From contig VXBP01001825.1 of the NCBI GenBank assembly GCA_013400115.1, forward strand, positions 26,965-90,964: a DNA stretch of 64,000 nt, in the 5' to 3' direction. Source of the stretch: Rhinopomastus cyanomelas (lineage: Eukaryota > Chordata > Aves > Bucerotiformes > Rhinopomastidae). A program made the translations under genes and the position numbers. Of the stretch, positions 46,432-58,369 are shown piece after piece (position 1 is the stretch's first letter; each line of letters begins with the position of its first letter). Below the pieces are notes generated by a model, which worked only from the letters and a program-made list of their open reading frames with translations, was not told where the DNA came from and searched no databases.

Positions 46432-47465
46432 ACAGAATCATAGAATTATTGAGGCCAGAAAAGACCTCTAAGATCATCAGATCCAGCCTATAACCTAACA
46501 TCACTACAATCAGCTAGACCACAGCACTAAGTGCCACATCCAGTCTTTTCTTAAAATCCTTCAGAAATGGTGACTCCACCACTGCTCTGTGCAGTCTATT
46601 TGAACATCTGATCACCCTTTCAATGACAAAGTGCTTCTTAACATCCAACCTAAACCTCTCCTGGTGTACCTTCAAGCCCTGCCTTCTCATCCTATCACTA
46701 GTTCCCTGGGAGAAGAGCCCAACCCCCCACCTGTCTACAACTTCCCTTCAGTTGTTGTGGAGAATAAGGAGGTCCTCTCTGAGTCTTCTCTTCTCCAGGC
46801 TAAATAACCACAGCTCTCTCAACCTTTCCTTATCAGACTTTCCCTCCAGGCCCTTCACCAGCCTTGTTGTTCTCCTCTGGATCCACTTCAGCACCTCAAT
46901 CTCTTTCTCAAAGTGAGGGGCCCCGAACTGCCCCCAGTATTCGAGGTTAGGCCCAGTATAGGGGGAGAATTACATCCCTAGTCCTGCTGGCCACACTATT
47001 GCTAATACAAGCCAGGATGCCATGGCCTTTCGTGCCAAGTGGGCAACTGCTGAATTTAATTAAAAATTGTCTTTGATCAGCTCTTCAGCCTGTCCAGGTC
47101 CTGCTGAAAGGCACACCTTCAAATTTTGTATCAGCAGATTTGTTAAGGGCACACTTTACACCATCGTGAAGGTCCATATGGAATATATGGAACAGGACTG
47201 GATCTAGCAAAGATTGCTGGAGAGCTCCATTTGTTACAGGTTTTCAGCTACGCTCTAGGCCACTAACTACAACCCTCTGAGCTCCATCAGCCAGTTTTCA
47301 ATCCACACCACTGTCTGTTTCATCTAAGCCACACTTCTAAAACTTGCCTAAGAGCATGCTGTGTAAGAAAGGGTTGAAAGGCTTGCTGAAGTCACTGCAG
47401 AAATGCCTAAAAGCCTTGTTTATCTATTCTATGTTAGGCAGTACATAGACTACCCAGTCGAGACA
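46432..47465 (-). mobile_element. CR1 LINE fragment (third of a chain)
   Basis: Inverted tail CAGAATCATAGAATTATTGA at 46433, then AAAAGACCTCTAAGATCATC, then decayed ORF2. The reverse-complement order is C-terminal region (46570-46860), QFG.PHFEKEIEVLKWIQR-like block (46850-46920), the CQV(A)KKANGIL region (about 46990-47040), QQDLDRLK near 47090-47110, and degraded palm sequence up to 47465. Stops are frequent. A different, older-looking subfamily than 23081-23877. Confidence 0.9.
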
Positions 47466-50400
47466 ATGGCAAGTAATATTTTAACATTGTAATACTGAAA
47501 CAAGATTAAAACAGTGAAAGTTGCAAATTGTTTAGTATATACATGACAGAGATTTTTCTTGTTTCTGCCACTGATTTTTATACTGAGCAGAGACAGAAAG
47601 AAGAGCTTTGTTGAAGTTCTTCCTAAAGCGAGAAGGTAAATAGAAGGATTAATGAAATAAAATTTACCTTTACATACCCAGCAATCCTGGAGGCACTGTG
47701 TTGTTAAAAAAATTATTACTTGATTAAAAAAAAAAGGCCTCTGACAAGCCAGAGTCTTTTCTTGTCAAATGGGAGAGCAATTCAAACGTGCCACTGGGAC
47801 AGACGGAGGAGGACTGTAAATACTAGATTAAATAGCGTTTAGATACAGAGAGATTACGTGTAGATGCTTTGACAGCAGTACAAATGCAATAGCTGTAAGC
47901 TGCCTACTCAAGAGACTGTGTCTCAGTGTGCTTCTCTGCCCCACGTTTCCTTTAGTGCTCCTTAAGTGGTAACTACCTAATGCATGTGTCTCCTTGTGAG
48001 AGCTGCATATTGCTCAAAGTGGGTTTGAGTCAGACAGGTAAAAATATAGTAGCCAAGGACTACTGCAAGCAATGTATCCACCTAGGCATAATGCTGTCCA
48101 ATGTCTGACCCAAAGCAAATTTAGAAGAAACTAACTGTAGTTGGTATGTAAATATAAGTAATTTCTTTTACTTATATTTATGTATGTTATGTTTTTTAAA
48201 ACTGAGAAGCAGTATCTGTCATCACTACACTACCTGTGACACTGAAGTGGTGGAAAATGGGTATTAAGTCTGCAGACAAGACACGATCTATCCCTTTCAG
48301 ATGATCTCAGTAGAAGCAATTGGTCAGTCACTGGAACTCTGCTGAAATCAAGCAGCAAAAATCTTAGCAAAACACTTCTGTGACTTTCTGTCAAATTTAT
48401 GGTTTGCAGTATAATTCACTCCTCTTTACATACCCTCAATCAATATTATTTTCCAAGCAAGTCTGAATTACCTCTGGCTGAATTATGAAAGACAAATTAA
48501 GAATCAAATCAGTGAATCATTCTACATAGACAAATTGTTTCCATATTCTGTGAACAGTGTGGATAGAATAAAATTAATTGAAAGACATCAGGATCAAGAA
48601 ACAATTTAGTGAACATTTGACAAAAATGACTTCTGCGAATATGCTATTATAAATGTATCTAATTCTGTAACAGAGTCCAAATAAATCTCATTCTGTCAGG
48701 ATCATCTGCTGCTTCTCCTATCAATATGTCAAACGATTTCTGTTAATTCTGCAAAAGATTTCATTGCTTATTTCATATAAATTTATATTTTTGATCATAA
48801 CTACTACTATAATGTTTCCTCTTCATATTAGTTGTTTCACTTCTTTCTTATCGAAATAAAGATTTGTTCTTTAGAAGTACACTCAACATTTTGATGACTA
48901 TCTCAAAAGTACAATAGTAAAGAATTTTTTGCCTTTAAATGATAATTTAAATTGTGTAAGCAAAATTAAAGATGGTTTCTTAGTAAAATTCTGCAACTGT
49001 ATCCTGGCATGAATATATAAGTGGATGAATAAGTTATTTATGACTATTACAAAGAACAAAAAAACCCCTAAACACAGGGGTTTTCATCAACACAACTTAC
49101 ACAATCCTTGTTGGCCGAAAGGACAGACCATATTGATGGCAAAGGAGATGAAACTGTTCTTGGATACATCTCTTAATGTTAAATTCTAAAACTAATATAA
49201 CCATTCAGCAACATAACCAATCTTCTGGAGGTAATTAGTTTTATTTGCCTGGGATTATAAACTTTCAAACAAATGTATTTGCAATAATACTATTTTCTAG
49301 CTGTGTATTGAATCATTCTTTGGTCAAGTGAAAAGGATGTGTGAATGTTATTTTCTATATTGTGATACCCCCGTTAATTGCATTGCTTTAGAAAAGCTAC
49401 AGAGAATGGGTGAAAGACTTTACAAGTGAATAAATCTTCTTACATTATTACAAGCTAATGAGAATTAAGGAAAAGGGAAAATTAAGAGGGATTAAGGAAA
49501 AGGGGGAAATTAAAAAGTGTAAGGAACCTTGACTCAAGTAGCATGTATTTTATATGTGTGGATCACGGATGAAAAAAGAAAGTAGTATTAGCAATATTAC
49601 CAAATGCATCAATGCAGAATTCAACAGAACTGTACTAACTTGCATCAGCTAATAAGTACTTCATTCCTTTCAGTACATTTCTTCTTTTTTGACACTCTAT
49701 GTACCTTAGAGTAGATCTGTTTGATCTGTGAATTGCTGATACTGTACCTGAAGTGTTTAGCTTTGAAACTGAATTCGTAGCGAGTACTGGGGGCATTACT
49801 CGTTCCTTTCAATTTGTCTATTTGTCTTCAGGCGGACAAAGACTCTAGACCTAGAAATAGATGGGCGGTCAGCAAAGTTATCAAAGAGAGAATGCTGAAG
49901 TGGGTGTAGGCTTCTTTCCAATCTGCTTTTACAGGATGTATATTGCAGTGCATAAGTAATGTTTTGTTTTAAAGAAGTGTAGATATTAGGTGGGCTGCCA
50001 GCGGCTTTGACCTTGAAGATCTACAGCTATGTCTTTGAAGTGGAGGCAAACTTTGGGGAAGTTGAGCACGAGTGGGGAGAGAAGCAGCATGATGTTCTGC
50101 AGGCTTGCGGAGAGCATGTGAAGGACCACTGAATACCAATGACAGCAAAAACTTAAGCACACGAACAGGGTTTTTGTCCAAGGAGCAAAAGACACATGTG
50201 TAGAAGCATGAAAAAAGAGAACTAGGTAATAAAAGGAAGCTTGCTTTCCTTTGCTAGGAGAAGGATGAAAATGAATACTGTGTTGTGTGTTTGTAACAAC
50301 CCTGCACCAACAAAGAAGCTTTTCAGTGCATCCTTTGATTGTTTATTGTAACAAGCCATTTAAGAAAGAAAAATGGCCAATTGATTTTAATACATAGGGA

Positions 50401-51734
50401 GTTGATGAGTTATGGCTGTATGGGTGTATTGTATCTGTTAGTACAGTTAGGGAGAAGTGAGGGTTCATTAAGCACAGACATTAAAGGGAGACAAAAAGGG
50501 CATTAAAAATTTGGCTTTTGTCTGTACCTGTGGCTTTAAAGGCCCTTTTTGAAAGATAAAGCAGCAGCAAAGGTATCACATCTTTTGCATGGTAAACTCA
50601 ATTGTAAGTTACTCTGTACTGAAGGAGGTGTAGGTGAGCGATACTAATCATGCAACGACTGGGAAAAACAGCAATGGGTGTGAACTCAGAGTATAATGCA
50701 AAACACCCAAATTTTATCTCTTCATCCCTGGCCATAACTTGCTCCAGATGGAGCAAATGTTTGAGTGTGGCTGTCACTCACAAGAATTCCTGTAGTTATT
50801 TGCCTCAGCTCAGGAGATTAACATCTTCCCCTACCACAAGACTTTTCTGAAAACCTCTTAATGGAAATAAGGGTGACAAAGGCTAATTCTAAAACTAGGT
50901 TTAATCTCAGCTGATTTTATGTGCCTGTGGTATATCCCCATTCATATTCCCCAGGATATGCTAGTTATCTAAACATCTCTCCATTGAGAGATATACACAC
51001 CATTAAAACTGCCTTCTGGAAAAGCCTCCAAGATCCAGGCATGATTTGTGTTGGAAATGGCAAATGGAGACTATTCAAAGCACTAGAAAAAGCAAAAGTT
51101 TATTAAAAAAACATCAAAAAACCCTTAAAATATTAACTATCCCATATTTTCAGTGGGATCTACCAGAACTCACACGGTATTTGCACAAGTGCAAACACTT
51201 AAAGCTCTGTTGGGCAATATGGGGATAAGAAATACACAGTGACAGAGGTCACTGAACAGGCATGATCTTTATTAAACAGAGCTTAAGACTTTCAGATGGA
51301 TTTCATTGTGTGACTTTCTGAGCAAACTCTCCTATGCAAGGAAGATTGCTATTTTCCAGGGATTAAAGTGCTCACTTAAGAAATTGTTTCATTTGTGTGA
51401 AGAGTGGAGAAATTATTAATACTTTTTTTTGACCAAGGGTGTCACCTACACCTTTCTTCTCATCTTCCTGCAGTTAATACTGATATTTCACTTTGCTTTG
51501 GAGGACCAAGAAAAAGGTATTTTCCTGGTAGATTTTCTTGCAAATGTCTATCAAAACACAGGTACTTTTGAAAACATCATTATTAGAAATTATGGGAAAA
51601 GAATTTGGTCGAAACTGTTGCATCAATTTTTAGTGTCTCTTTGTTACAGCTCTGCTCTTCAGGCTTTCTGTAAATTCAGAGTGACTACAAACATCTTACA
51701 TTTAAGATATAACAGAATTTGCATTAACACATGA
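47466..51734. other. Unique intergenic sequence, no gene seen
   Basis: No transposon recognised. 47690-47960 has the character of a conserved noncoding stretch. Two overlapping minus-strand frames at 49969-50195 are slightly GC-rich but match nothing I know. Confidence 0.5.
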
Positions 51735-51995
51735 AAAGGTATCTAATTAATGCCTTCAACTACTTGATCAGTGGTCATAGAGGAGTCAAGGCCAGGATCT
51801 TCTCAGAAGTGCACATTGAAAGAGTGAAGAAAAGATGGACACAAAGTGCACAAAAGGAATTTCATTTTAGATATGTGGAAAAATAATCCACAGTGACACT
51901 GGTTAAGCAGTGGAATAAACTGCAAACAGCTCACTCAGAGAGGATGTCTTTCTGAAGATATTAGATATTTGACTAGACAATATTCTGAGAAACAT
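51735..51995 (+). mobile_element. Ancient CR1 LINE remnant
   Basis: AAAAGGTATCTAATTAATGC and CTTCAACTACTTGATCAGTG translate as LINAFNYLISGHRG, recalling DLINVYKYLRGG of younger CR1. GTTAAGCAGTGGAATAAACT (VKQWNKLQ) recalls the VTEHWNRLP block further on. Stops interrupt it and no 3' tail is visible. The divergence is large. Confidence 0.7.
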
Positions 51996-53681
51996 CAGTT
52001 AATTCTGAGCTGTGCACTCCTTTTAGTCAGGCCTATGGGTTTGTCCCTACGAACCACCTACGAGCTCTTTTTCTAAAGCTAACAAATCACATCTATTGAA
52101 AAGAATTATTGAACTTTTCAACAAGAGTAGCAGATACACAAACATGATACTGTATTTCCTATTATGAAATCTAAAAGGAGATAAAAAGGAGATACTGAGA
52201 CTGAGAACATGAAGAACCCAGAACAGTGTCTATTATATTGGAATTAAACCAAACCACACTGTTTTAAGTTGACGTTTGTGGTTTTTATTTTCTTTTTACT
52301 AACATTCTCTTCTGACACTGGTATCCTGTAAAATAATTATCTTCACCACTTTATTTGTCCTAGATGATATTATTCTGTTAGTCTGTAACTTTAAAACCTA
52401 TGCAAAAAATTTGTTAACGAAAGCCTTCCTTGGGAGACTAATTATTGTTGTAGTCTGTACACACAAGTTGCATGCATTGTCAAATAGACCTCCTGTGTCT
52501 TTATGCATTTAAGGTTTGCTGTTTTCCTCTCACTACACAGAATGACGTTGCTGTGGCAAGTGGGTATTACAGTGTAATAGTATCAGATGTTTTCTGTGAA
52601 ATCCTGCCTCCAACAGACATGTGTTTTAAATAAAAGTTACTGTTGGTCTCACACCATATCTATTTTCTTTTTCTTAATTTTGTTGTAATAGTTATTCTAT
52701 TCAAATTTTATCTCACAGCAATAAATGTAAAACTTAATTTAAGCTCTACCAATTAGATCTGGGTTTGTGATTTTATCTCCTAGTTATACATTTAATAGTT
52801 GATTTAAGCTACACAAATTGCTTTAGATCCTGGAGAAGAAAGGGGTGTGATCCTGATAAATATTACCAGGTTTCAGAGGAAGTGCAAATGTGCTTGGTTA
52901 GGAGTTGCTGTTACTCGGGTTCCCTATGGTTTTCTTTACACTAGTAATTGGGCAAATTATGGGTCCAGTCCTATAAACTCTAAACACATGGAACCTCTGT
53001 TTCCAATAGAAGCTCCAGTTGCAAGAGGCTTGTTTTTAATCATGGGACCAGCCAAAATTGAGGGGTCAGGAGAGAGGAGGAGGGGTAGCACAGAGCATTT
53101 CTGTGTCACGAGCAGATTGAAGAGGGTGACCAGTGTTTCACGGGGGGTTTTTTTTGCCCTTGCTTTAGTGAGGGAAAAGAAGGAAGACTCCTTATTCTGC
53201 TCATTGTACCATTGAATCTTACCTCTGGTGGTTTGTGTGTCACAAGATTGGTAGCAATCCCGGTCTGGATTCTGATCATAATATGAGCAGGGAAATCCCA
53301 GGGGTCTGAAGAAAAGTAACCGTTAACAGGATAGAGTGTAATGTTTGTGAGACAGCTCTGAAGAAGTTAGCTTTGGAAATTAGGTTTAGGTGTGTTTAGC
53401 ATGTAAGGCAGTACCTCAGATCATCCGCCTCCTTCACTCAGTTCATACTATCTCAGAATCCGCTGACAAATTTATTCCTCACACTGGGGGATCATTTCAG
53501 CTCAAGTTCCTGAGATGCCTCTCTGGACTGTGCTATACCTTACATCTTCTTTCACATTCTTCGGAGTAGAAGAGTGTTTTTCACAAATGGGTTAATTTGT
53601 GCACAGATACTGTAGAGGGTTCCAACCATTCACAGTTATCTCAGTTATTCAGTTTGGGATTTGTGTAAATATATAGAGGGA
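51996..53681. other. Unique intergenic sequence, no gene seen
   Basis: A 122-codon plus-strand open frame at 52847-53215 has no recognisable domain and is probably chance. No repeat seen. Confidence 0.5.
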
Positions 53682-53710
53682 TATCCTATGATCCTATGAT
53701 CCTTTGATTC
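53682..53710 (+). repeat. Orphan octamer repeat (ATCCTATG)n
   Basis: ATCCTATG, ATCCTATG, ATCCTTTG in tandem. This resembles the CR1 3' octamer, but no clear CR1 body precedes it. It may be the tail of a copy too decayed to recognise. Confidence 0.5.
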
Positions 53711-53844
53711 ATAATAATAGAGTATTAACTGGGATGTCAAAAGTGCATGCAGAAAGAGATCTCAAGGCACCTGTATACTCTGACAACAAAACTGCATTAA
53801 ACTATTCTAAGATATTGATCATATTAAGTGATCTCACGTAGGAC

Positions 53845-53905
53845 GGTAAGGATTGGAAGGGACCTCTGAAAACCATCCAGTCCAACTCAGTCTTAGGTAC
53901 CCCAC
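53845..53905 (-). mobile_element. CR1 LINE 3' fragment
   Basis: AAGGATTGGAAGGGACCTCT then ACCATCCAGTCCAACTC, the reverse complement of a CR1 3' end (TTGGACTGGATGG, CCTTCCAATCC). About 60 bp. Confidence 0.7.
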
Positions 53906-54147
53906 TTATGTACATCCATAGTGTAGAGTGAGAGGAAGAGCTTATACTCTGAGAATATAGCAACTGACAGATACTGGTCATCTACTAAGAGCTCATGCAG
54001 GGAAAGTACTTAACATTTTGCAAGAAGGATTCCAAAAGGGAAGTCAGCAAAAAACACACCAAGGAAAACTCCACTGGGGAAGCTTTCACAGAACTGGTTC
54101 TGAAAGGTCTGAGAACTTCTCTAAGGAACTCTCAGCACTCAAGAGAC

Positions 54148-54592
54148 TGCCCCTTGAGTACTGGGTCCAGTTTTTGGCACCACAGTACAAGAAGAGCATT
54201 GAGGTGCTGGAGTGGGTACAGAGGCTGGTGAAAGGTCTGGACAACAGGCCCTGTGAAAAGCAATAGAGGGAACTGGAGCAATTTAGCCTAAAGAAGATAA
54301 GGCTGAGAGAAGACCTTATTGCTCTCTACAAATACTTAAAGGGATGTTGTAGCAAGGCTGGTCTCTTCTCCCAAGTTACTAATGACACGACGAGAGGAAA
54401 TGGCCTCATTTGCATCAGAGAAGAGTTAGACTGGATATAAGGAAGAAATTCTTTACACCTGGAGGTGTTTAAGAAACGAGCAGATGTGTCACTTGAGGCC
54501 ATGGTCTAGGGTTTAGGAAGATGTTGGGACGAAGACTGGACTTCATGATCCTGGAGGTCCTTTCCAACCATAGTAATTTTATGATTCTATGT
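54148..54592 (+). mobile_element. CR1 LINE 3' fragment
   Basis: Starts at CCCCTTGAGTACTGGGTCCA (LEYWVQF), then the blocks KKIRLREDLIALYKYLKGCC near 54290-54350, RGNGL, and a shortened end with GAGGTGTTTAAGAAACGAGC. The 3' end reads GACTTCATGATCCTGGAGG, CTTTCCAACC and TTATGATTCTATG. A deletion removed the KNFFTERVV..WN segment near 54455. Subfamily of 20404-21702. Confidence 0.88.
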
Positions 54593-56059
54593 GTTAATTG
54601 GAAAAGACCTTGGAAAATTGGATGGTAAACATAGTGTCTATTTAAAATGAAACACTGCTTCAAAAGTAGGTCTCAAGAAAACACAAGATGTGTGCACTGA
54701 GCCAATTCAGTGACAAGACTCAGAAGAGTTATAAAAATAACCAGACTTTCTCTTCAGTTTTTATGTCAAACTGAAAATGAAATAACTTTAAAAAATGCCC
54801 CAAACTGAGAAAACTAGAAAGCCAAATGTAATCAAGAAGCTGCAATCTCTATTGCTACTCATAAACTTTAGCCTACATGCACATTTGTGGGTACATATGG
54901 CATTCCTCATATTTCTGTATTTCTCCCTTGAACTTACTGTCCACTGAGATGTGTTCACTTTACGCAAAGCTGTCGCTCACTGGGCATAGTCCTGTAGGCA
55001 CACACACTGATCCTGCTTGTGTAATATAGAGGCAGCCGCTCTTGTACGATGCAGACGTTCTCAAATGTTGACAACCACTATTTCATAGTTCAACTATAGC
55101 TGATTGTCTCCCTGTGAAACTTACAAGCCTCATTGCATTTTCTTCTGTAAAATTTGTATTTAATAGCATTGTTTTATTGCATTACATGTCTTTAAAATAA
55201 TACAGGGTGTTCATGACACATTAATAATATATTTTAAGGAACAGTACAGTTAGAGCTAGATGACAAACCTCTTCAGCATCTACTAATATTTGCTTTCCCC
55301 TGCTTCCTACAGTGAATTCATAATACTTGTAAGAATTTCATATATTGTTTTTCTTACAGGGCAAATGTAGTCTCGACTTATTTTCTCTCTAAGGAGGTAT
55401 GACATAGGAGAAATTATCAACTCTGCTTTTATTCAGAAATCTCTTGCAAGATGTAGTGCCAAATAAATGAACATGAATGCCAGCGTGAGCAGGGACCTGC
55501 AGAGCATAGTACACATTCAGTGCACTTTGAGATTATTTATCCTTTATAGCTTGGATACAACTGCAGCTAAATAGGCCAGGATTTATTTCTTTTCATGCTA
55601 ATGTCTTTTTATCACTTTGGAAATATTTTTGCTCAACATTTCTGGTAAAGAAGTGGAAGAGAGTGGGAGAAGAATCACTTCTGCCTATTTTGAGATGAAA
55701 AGTTTGGTCTCATGTCAGAAATAAATACTAAAACAGATGGCTATTTTGTCATAGGACCATATATATTTTTGTATAGACACACATACCAAGCAAATACGAT
55801 TACTAACAAAGTATTTCTAATTTTAAATACTAATCTGTATTAGTAATTCGTAGGAAGCTAGAATCTACTGCTGCAGCAAAAACTTATTATTTGTTTATTC
55901 CTCAGCTTCTTTTTATCTGGGAAAAACATAGGATGAAAACATAGGAAAAAACAGAGATATATTGTACCAAAATGTACCAGCAAACTTCAGCAGCAAGAAG
56001 ATGCATCTTACACTTGCTTTTGTAAGGAGTCAACACTAAGTTTTTAAATAAACAACATC
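54593..56059. other. Unique intergenic sequence, no gene seen
   Basis: No transposon or exon recognised in about 1.5 kb. AT-rich throughout. Confidence 0.5.
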
Positions 56060-56560
56060 ATGCATGTACATTATCTGCTTGACCGGGCGGCACAGTTACA
56101 AAATGAGGTTGAAAGGCTGCAAGCGGAACTGGAAAGGCTCAGGAGAGCTAGAGAGGCTGAAATAGAGGTAGACAGGTGGAGCCAGGCTCAGCGGTCTGGA
56201 CAAGAGCTAAATAAGAGCCAGATACAGGAAGAGGCTGTATCCTATAATTCTCAGGTGGAGGACAGAAGCCCAAGTAGAAGGGATGAGTGGAGACAAGTGC
56301 AGGGTCATGGCAGAAGGCAAGTACCACCCTTGCCTGCCTCACCTCCCCAGTTGCCACTAAGTAATAGATATAAGCCCCTATTGGAAGACAACCAGTCTAA
56401 TAAGGATATAGAGGACAAAGAACCCATACTGAAGGTCTTGACAAAGTTGCATAGATACAAGAAGGCTTCCAGTACCATGATGACCTCCTTCACAAAGAAA
56501 AAAAGGGTCCTAGTAGAGAAGAGTCCTAATGATTGGAGACTTGCTCCTGAAAGGGACTGA
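56060..56560 (+). pseudogene. CR1 ORF1 N-terminal remnant with coiled coil
   Basis: The frame is open for 166 codons. Residues about 8-40 (RAAQLQNEVERLQAELERL and following) show heptad spacing of hydrophobic residues, as in the coiled coil of CR1 ORF1 proteins. Next comes a Ser/Pro/Arg-rich linker (to about residue 100), then NRYKPLLEDNQSN (about 101-113), which recalls the NRYEALL/NRFxxL motif of sauropsid CR1 ORF1. The family protein binds LINE RNA and helps form the RNA-protein particle. Here the frame departs near 56530, where the esterase continues in another frame, so the protein is broken. The start Met is simply the first in the open stretch; the true 5' end of the element is not clear. 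Confidence 0.7.
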
Positions 56561-56990
56561 GGGCCCAATATGCAGAGCTGATCCCCATCACAGGGAAGTC
56601 TGCAGTTCACCTAGAGCCCAAATCAGGGACATCACTAGGTTGCTCCCTAACTTGGTGAGATCAGCTGACTATAACCCACTGCTGATTGTCTAGACGTGTG
56701 GGGAGGAAGCTGTATTCCATAGCCTGAGGGGAATGAAGAAAGACTTCAAGGCATTAGGACGTTTGGTGAAAGACTCTGGGGCACAAATTGAATTCTCGTC
56801 ATTTATTCCATATTGGGATGAGGGGACAGTGTGGAATAGGAGGACTCAGTCCATTAACGCCTGGCTATGAGACTGGTGTTACAGGCAGGGCTTTGGGTTT
56901 CTTTGATATAACTGGTTTTATAAGAAGCCAGACCTTGCAGACACAAATGGGAGGAGTTTATCTCAGAGGGGAAAAGGGTTCTGGGGCAGG
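56532..56990 (+). pseudogene. CR1 ORF1 esterase (SGNH-like) remnant
   Basis: Shifted by one frame from the preceding open frame. IGDLLLKGTEGPIC stands where the family has the catalytic G-D-S block, so the nucleophile serine is leucine here (codon TTG at 56541-56543). Then come RAQIRDITRLLPNLVRSADY, KDFKALGRLVKDSGAQIEF and TQSINAWL.DWCYRQGFGFL, interrupted by stops. Esterase domains in CR1 ORF1 are established (CR1-like retrotransposons with esterase and PHD domains). Their role in transposition is not settled. This copy is inactive by its missing serine and stops. A second piece of the same domain is at 18282-18565. Confidence 0.75.
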
Positions 56991-57147
56991 AGTTGGCAGG
57001 ACTCATTCAGAAGACTTTAAACTAGATTCGAAGGGGGTTGGAATGGTTGATGGGCGACCACCAGTGGGACAGAGCTTTAGTCTTAACGAAAAGCAGGTGG
57101 CCTCTCACTGTCCTAGGAAGAAATCGGAGCGCTCAGCTCACTCCCTG

Positions 57148-57830
57148 AAATGCCTGTACACCAATGCACGCGGCATGGGGAATAAGCAGGACTGAGAAAC
57201 CTTTCCAGTCAGACAATTATGATTTGGTAGCAATTACCTGGTGAGGTATCTCGCGTGACTGGAATGTGGTCATGGACAGCTATGTCATTTTTAGGAGAGA
57301 CAGGTCAGCAAGGCGGGATGGAGGAATTGCTCTCTACATGTGAGAGCAACTGGAATGTATTGAGAGTTTGTGGGTGTGGATTAAGGGGCAGGCTGGCCTG
57401 TGTGACACTGTTGTGGGTGTCTATTACAGGCCACAAGATCAGAAGGAGAAAGTTGAGGTCTTCTACAGGCAGCTGGCAGCAGCCTCACAGCTACAGAACC
57501 TGGTTCTCATGGGGGTTTTTAACTACCCAGACATTTGTTGGAAGACCCACTCAGCGAGCCACTCACAGTCCAAGAGGTTCCTCCAGTGCATTGATGACAA
57601 TTTCCTGATGGAAATGGTGGAAGAGCCCACTAGGAGAGGAGCGCTGCTGGATCTTGTACTCACCAACAAAGCAGGTCTTGTTGAATCAGTGAATTTGAGG
57701 GTAGCCTTGGTTGCAGTGACCATGAGATGGTGGAGTTCAATGTCTCGTGTGGTAAGAACAGAATAGCTAGCAGAATCACAACCGTGGACTTCAGGAGAGC
57801 CAACTTTGGCCTTTTCAAGCAATTGCTAGG
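57148..57830 (+). pseudogene. CR1 ORF2 endonuclease remnant
   Basis: Opening block LKCLYTNARGMGNKQ (57148-57192) is the usual start of the APE-type endonuclease, which nicks target DNA to prime reverse transcription. The following TETWW metal-binding segment is damaged (AITW then a stop near 57242). The later frame (57368-57766) has WIKGQAGLCDTVVGVYYRP, LVLMGVFNYPDICWK (the catalytic G-D-F-N reads G-V-F-N) and EEPTRRGALLDLVLTNKAGL. The S-D-H block survives only in another frame near 57715-57725. It therefore lacks at least two key residues and is frameshifted. Confidence 0.8.
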
Positions 57831-58369
57831 GAAAATACCATGGGACAGGGTACTGGCAGCAAAGGGGCATGAGGTAGCTGGTTAGCATTCAAAGACCACT
57901 TCATTGAAGCACAACACAAAAGCATTCCAACAGGAAAGAAGTCAAAGAAGGGAGCCAGAAGACCTGCATGGTTAAACAGGGAACTTCTGGGCAAACTGAA
58001 GAGGAAGAAGAAAGTCTATAGGTCATGGAAGGAGGGGATGGCCACTTGGGATAATTATAAGACTCTGGTGGGAGAATGTAGGAATGCAACAAGGAAAGCC
58101 AAGGCCTCCTTGGAATTAAACCTTGCAAGAGAGGTCAAGGGCAACAAAAAGAGCTTCTTCAGATACATTGCATGTAAAACTAAAACTGGAGCCCCCTGCT
58201 GAATGAGGTGTTTTCCCTGGAGACAGAGGATACAGAGAAAGCAGAGATACTGAACACCTTATTTGTCTCTGTCTATATTTCTGGGGGCTTGATATCAAGC
58301 TCTAGACTGCTGAGACTCCAGAGGAAGTCAAGACAAAAGAGAAGCCTACCTTAGTTAGTGAGGACTGAG

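Noticed and set aside
49969..50195. Two overlapping minus-strand frames in a slightly GC-rich patch
   Set aside because: I considered a processed pseudogene, but no protein family was recognised, and neither a poly-A tail nor target duplications were seen.
52847..53215. A 122-codon plus-strand frame
   Set aside because: No recognisable domain. Length is compatible with chance, and there is no splice or promoter evidence.
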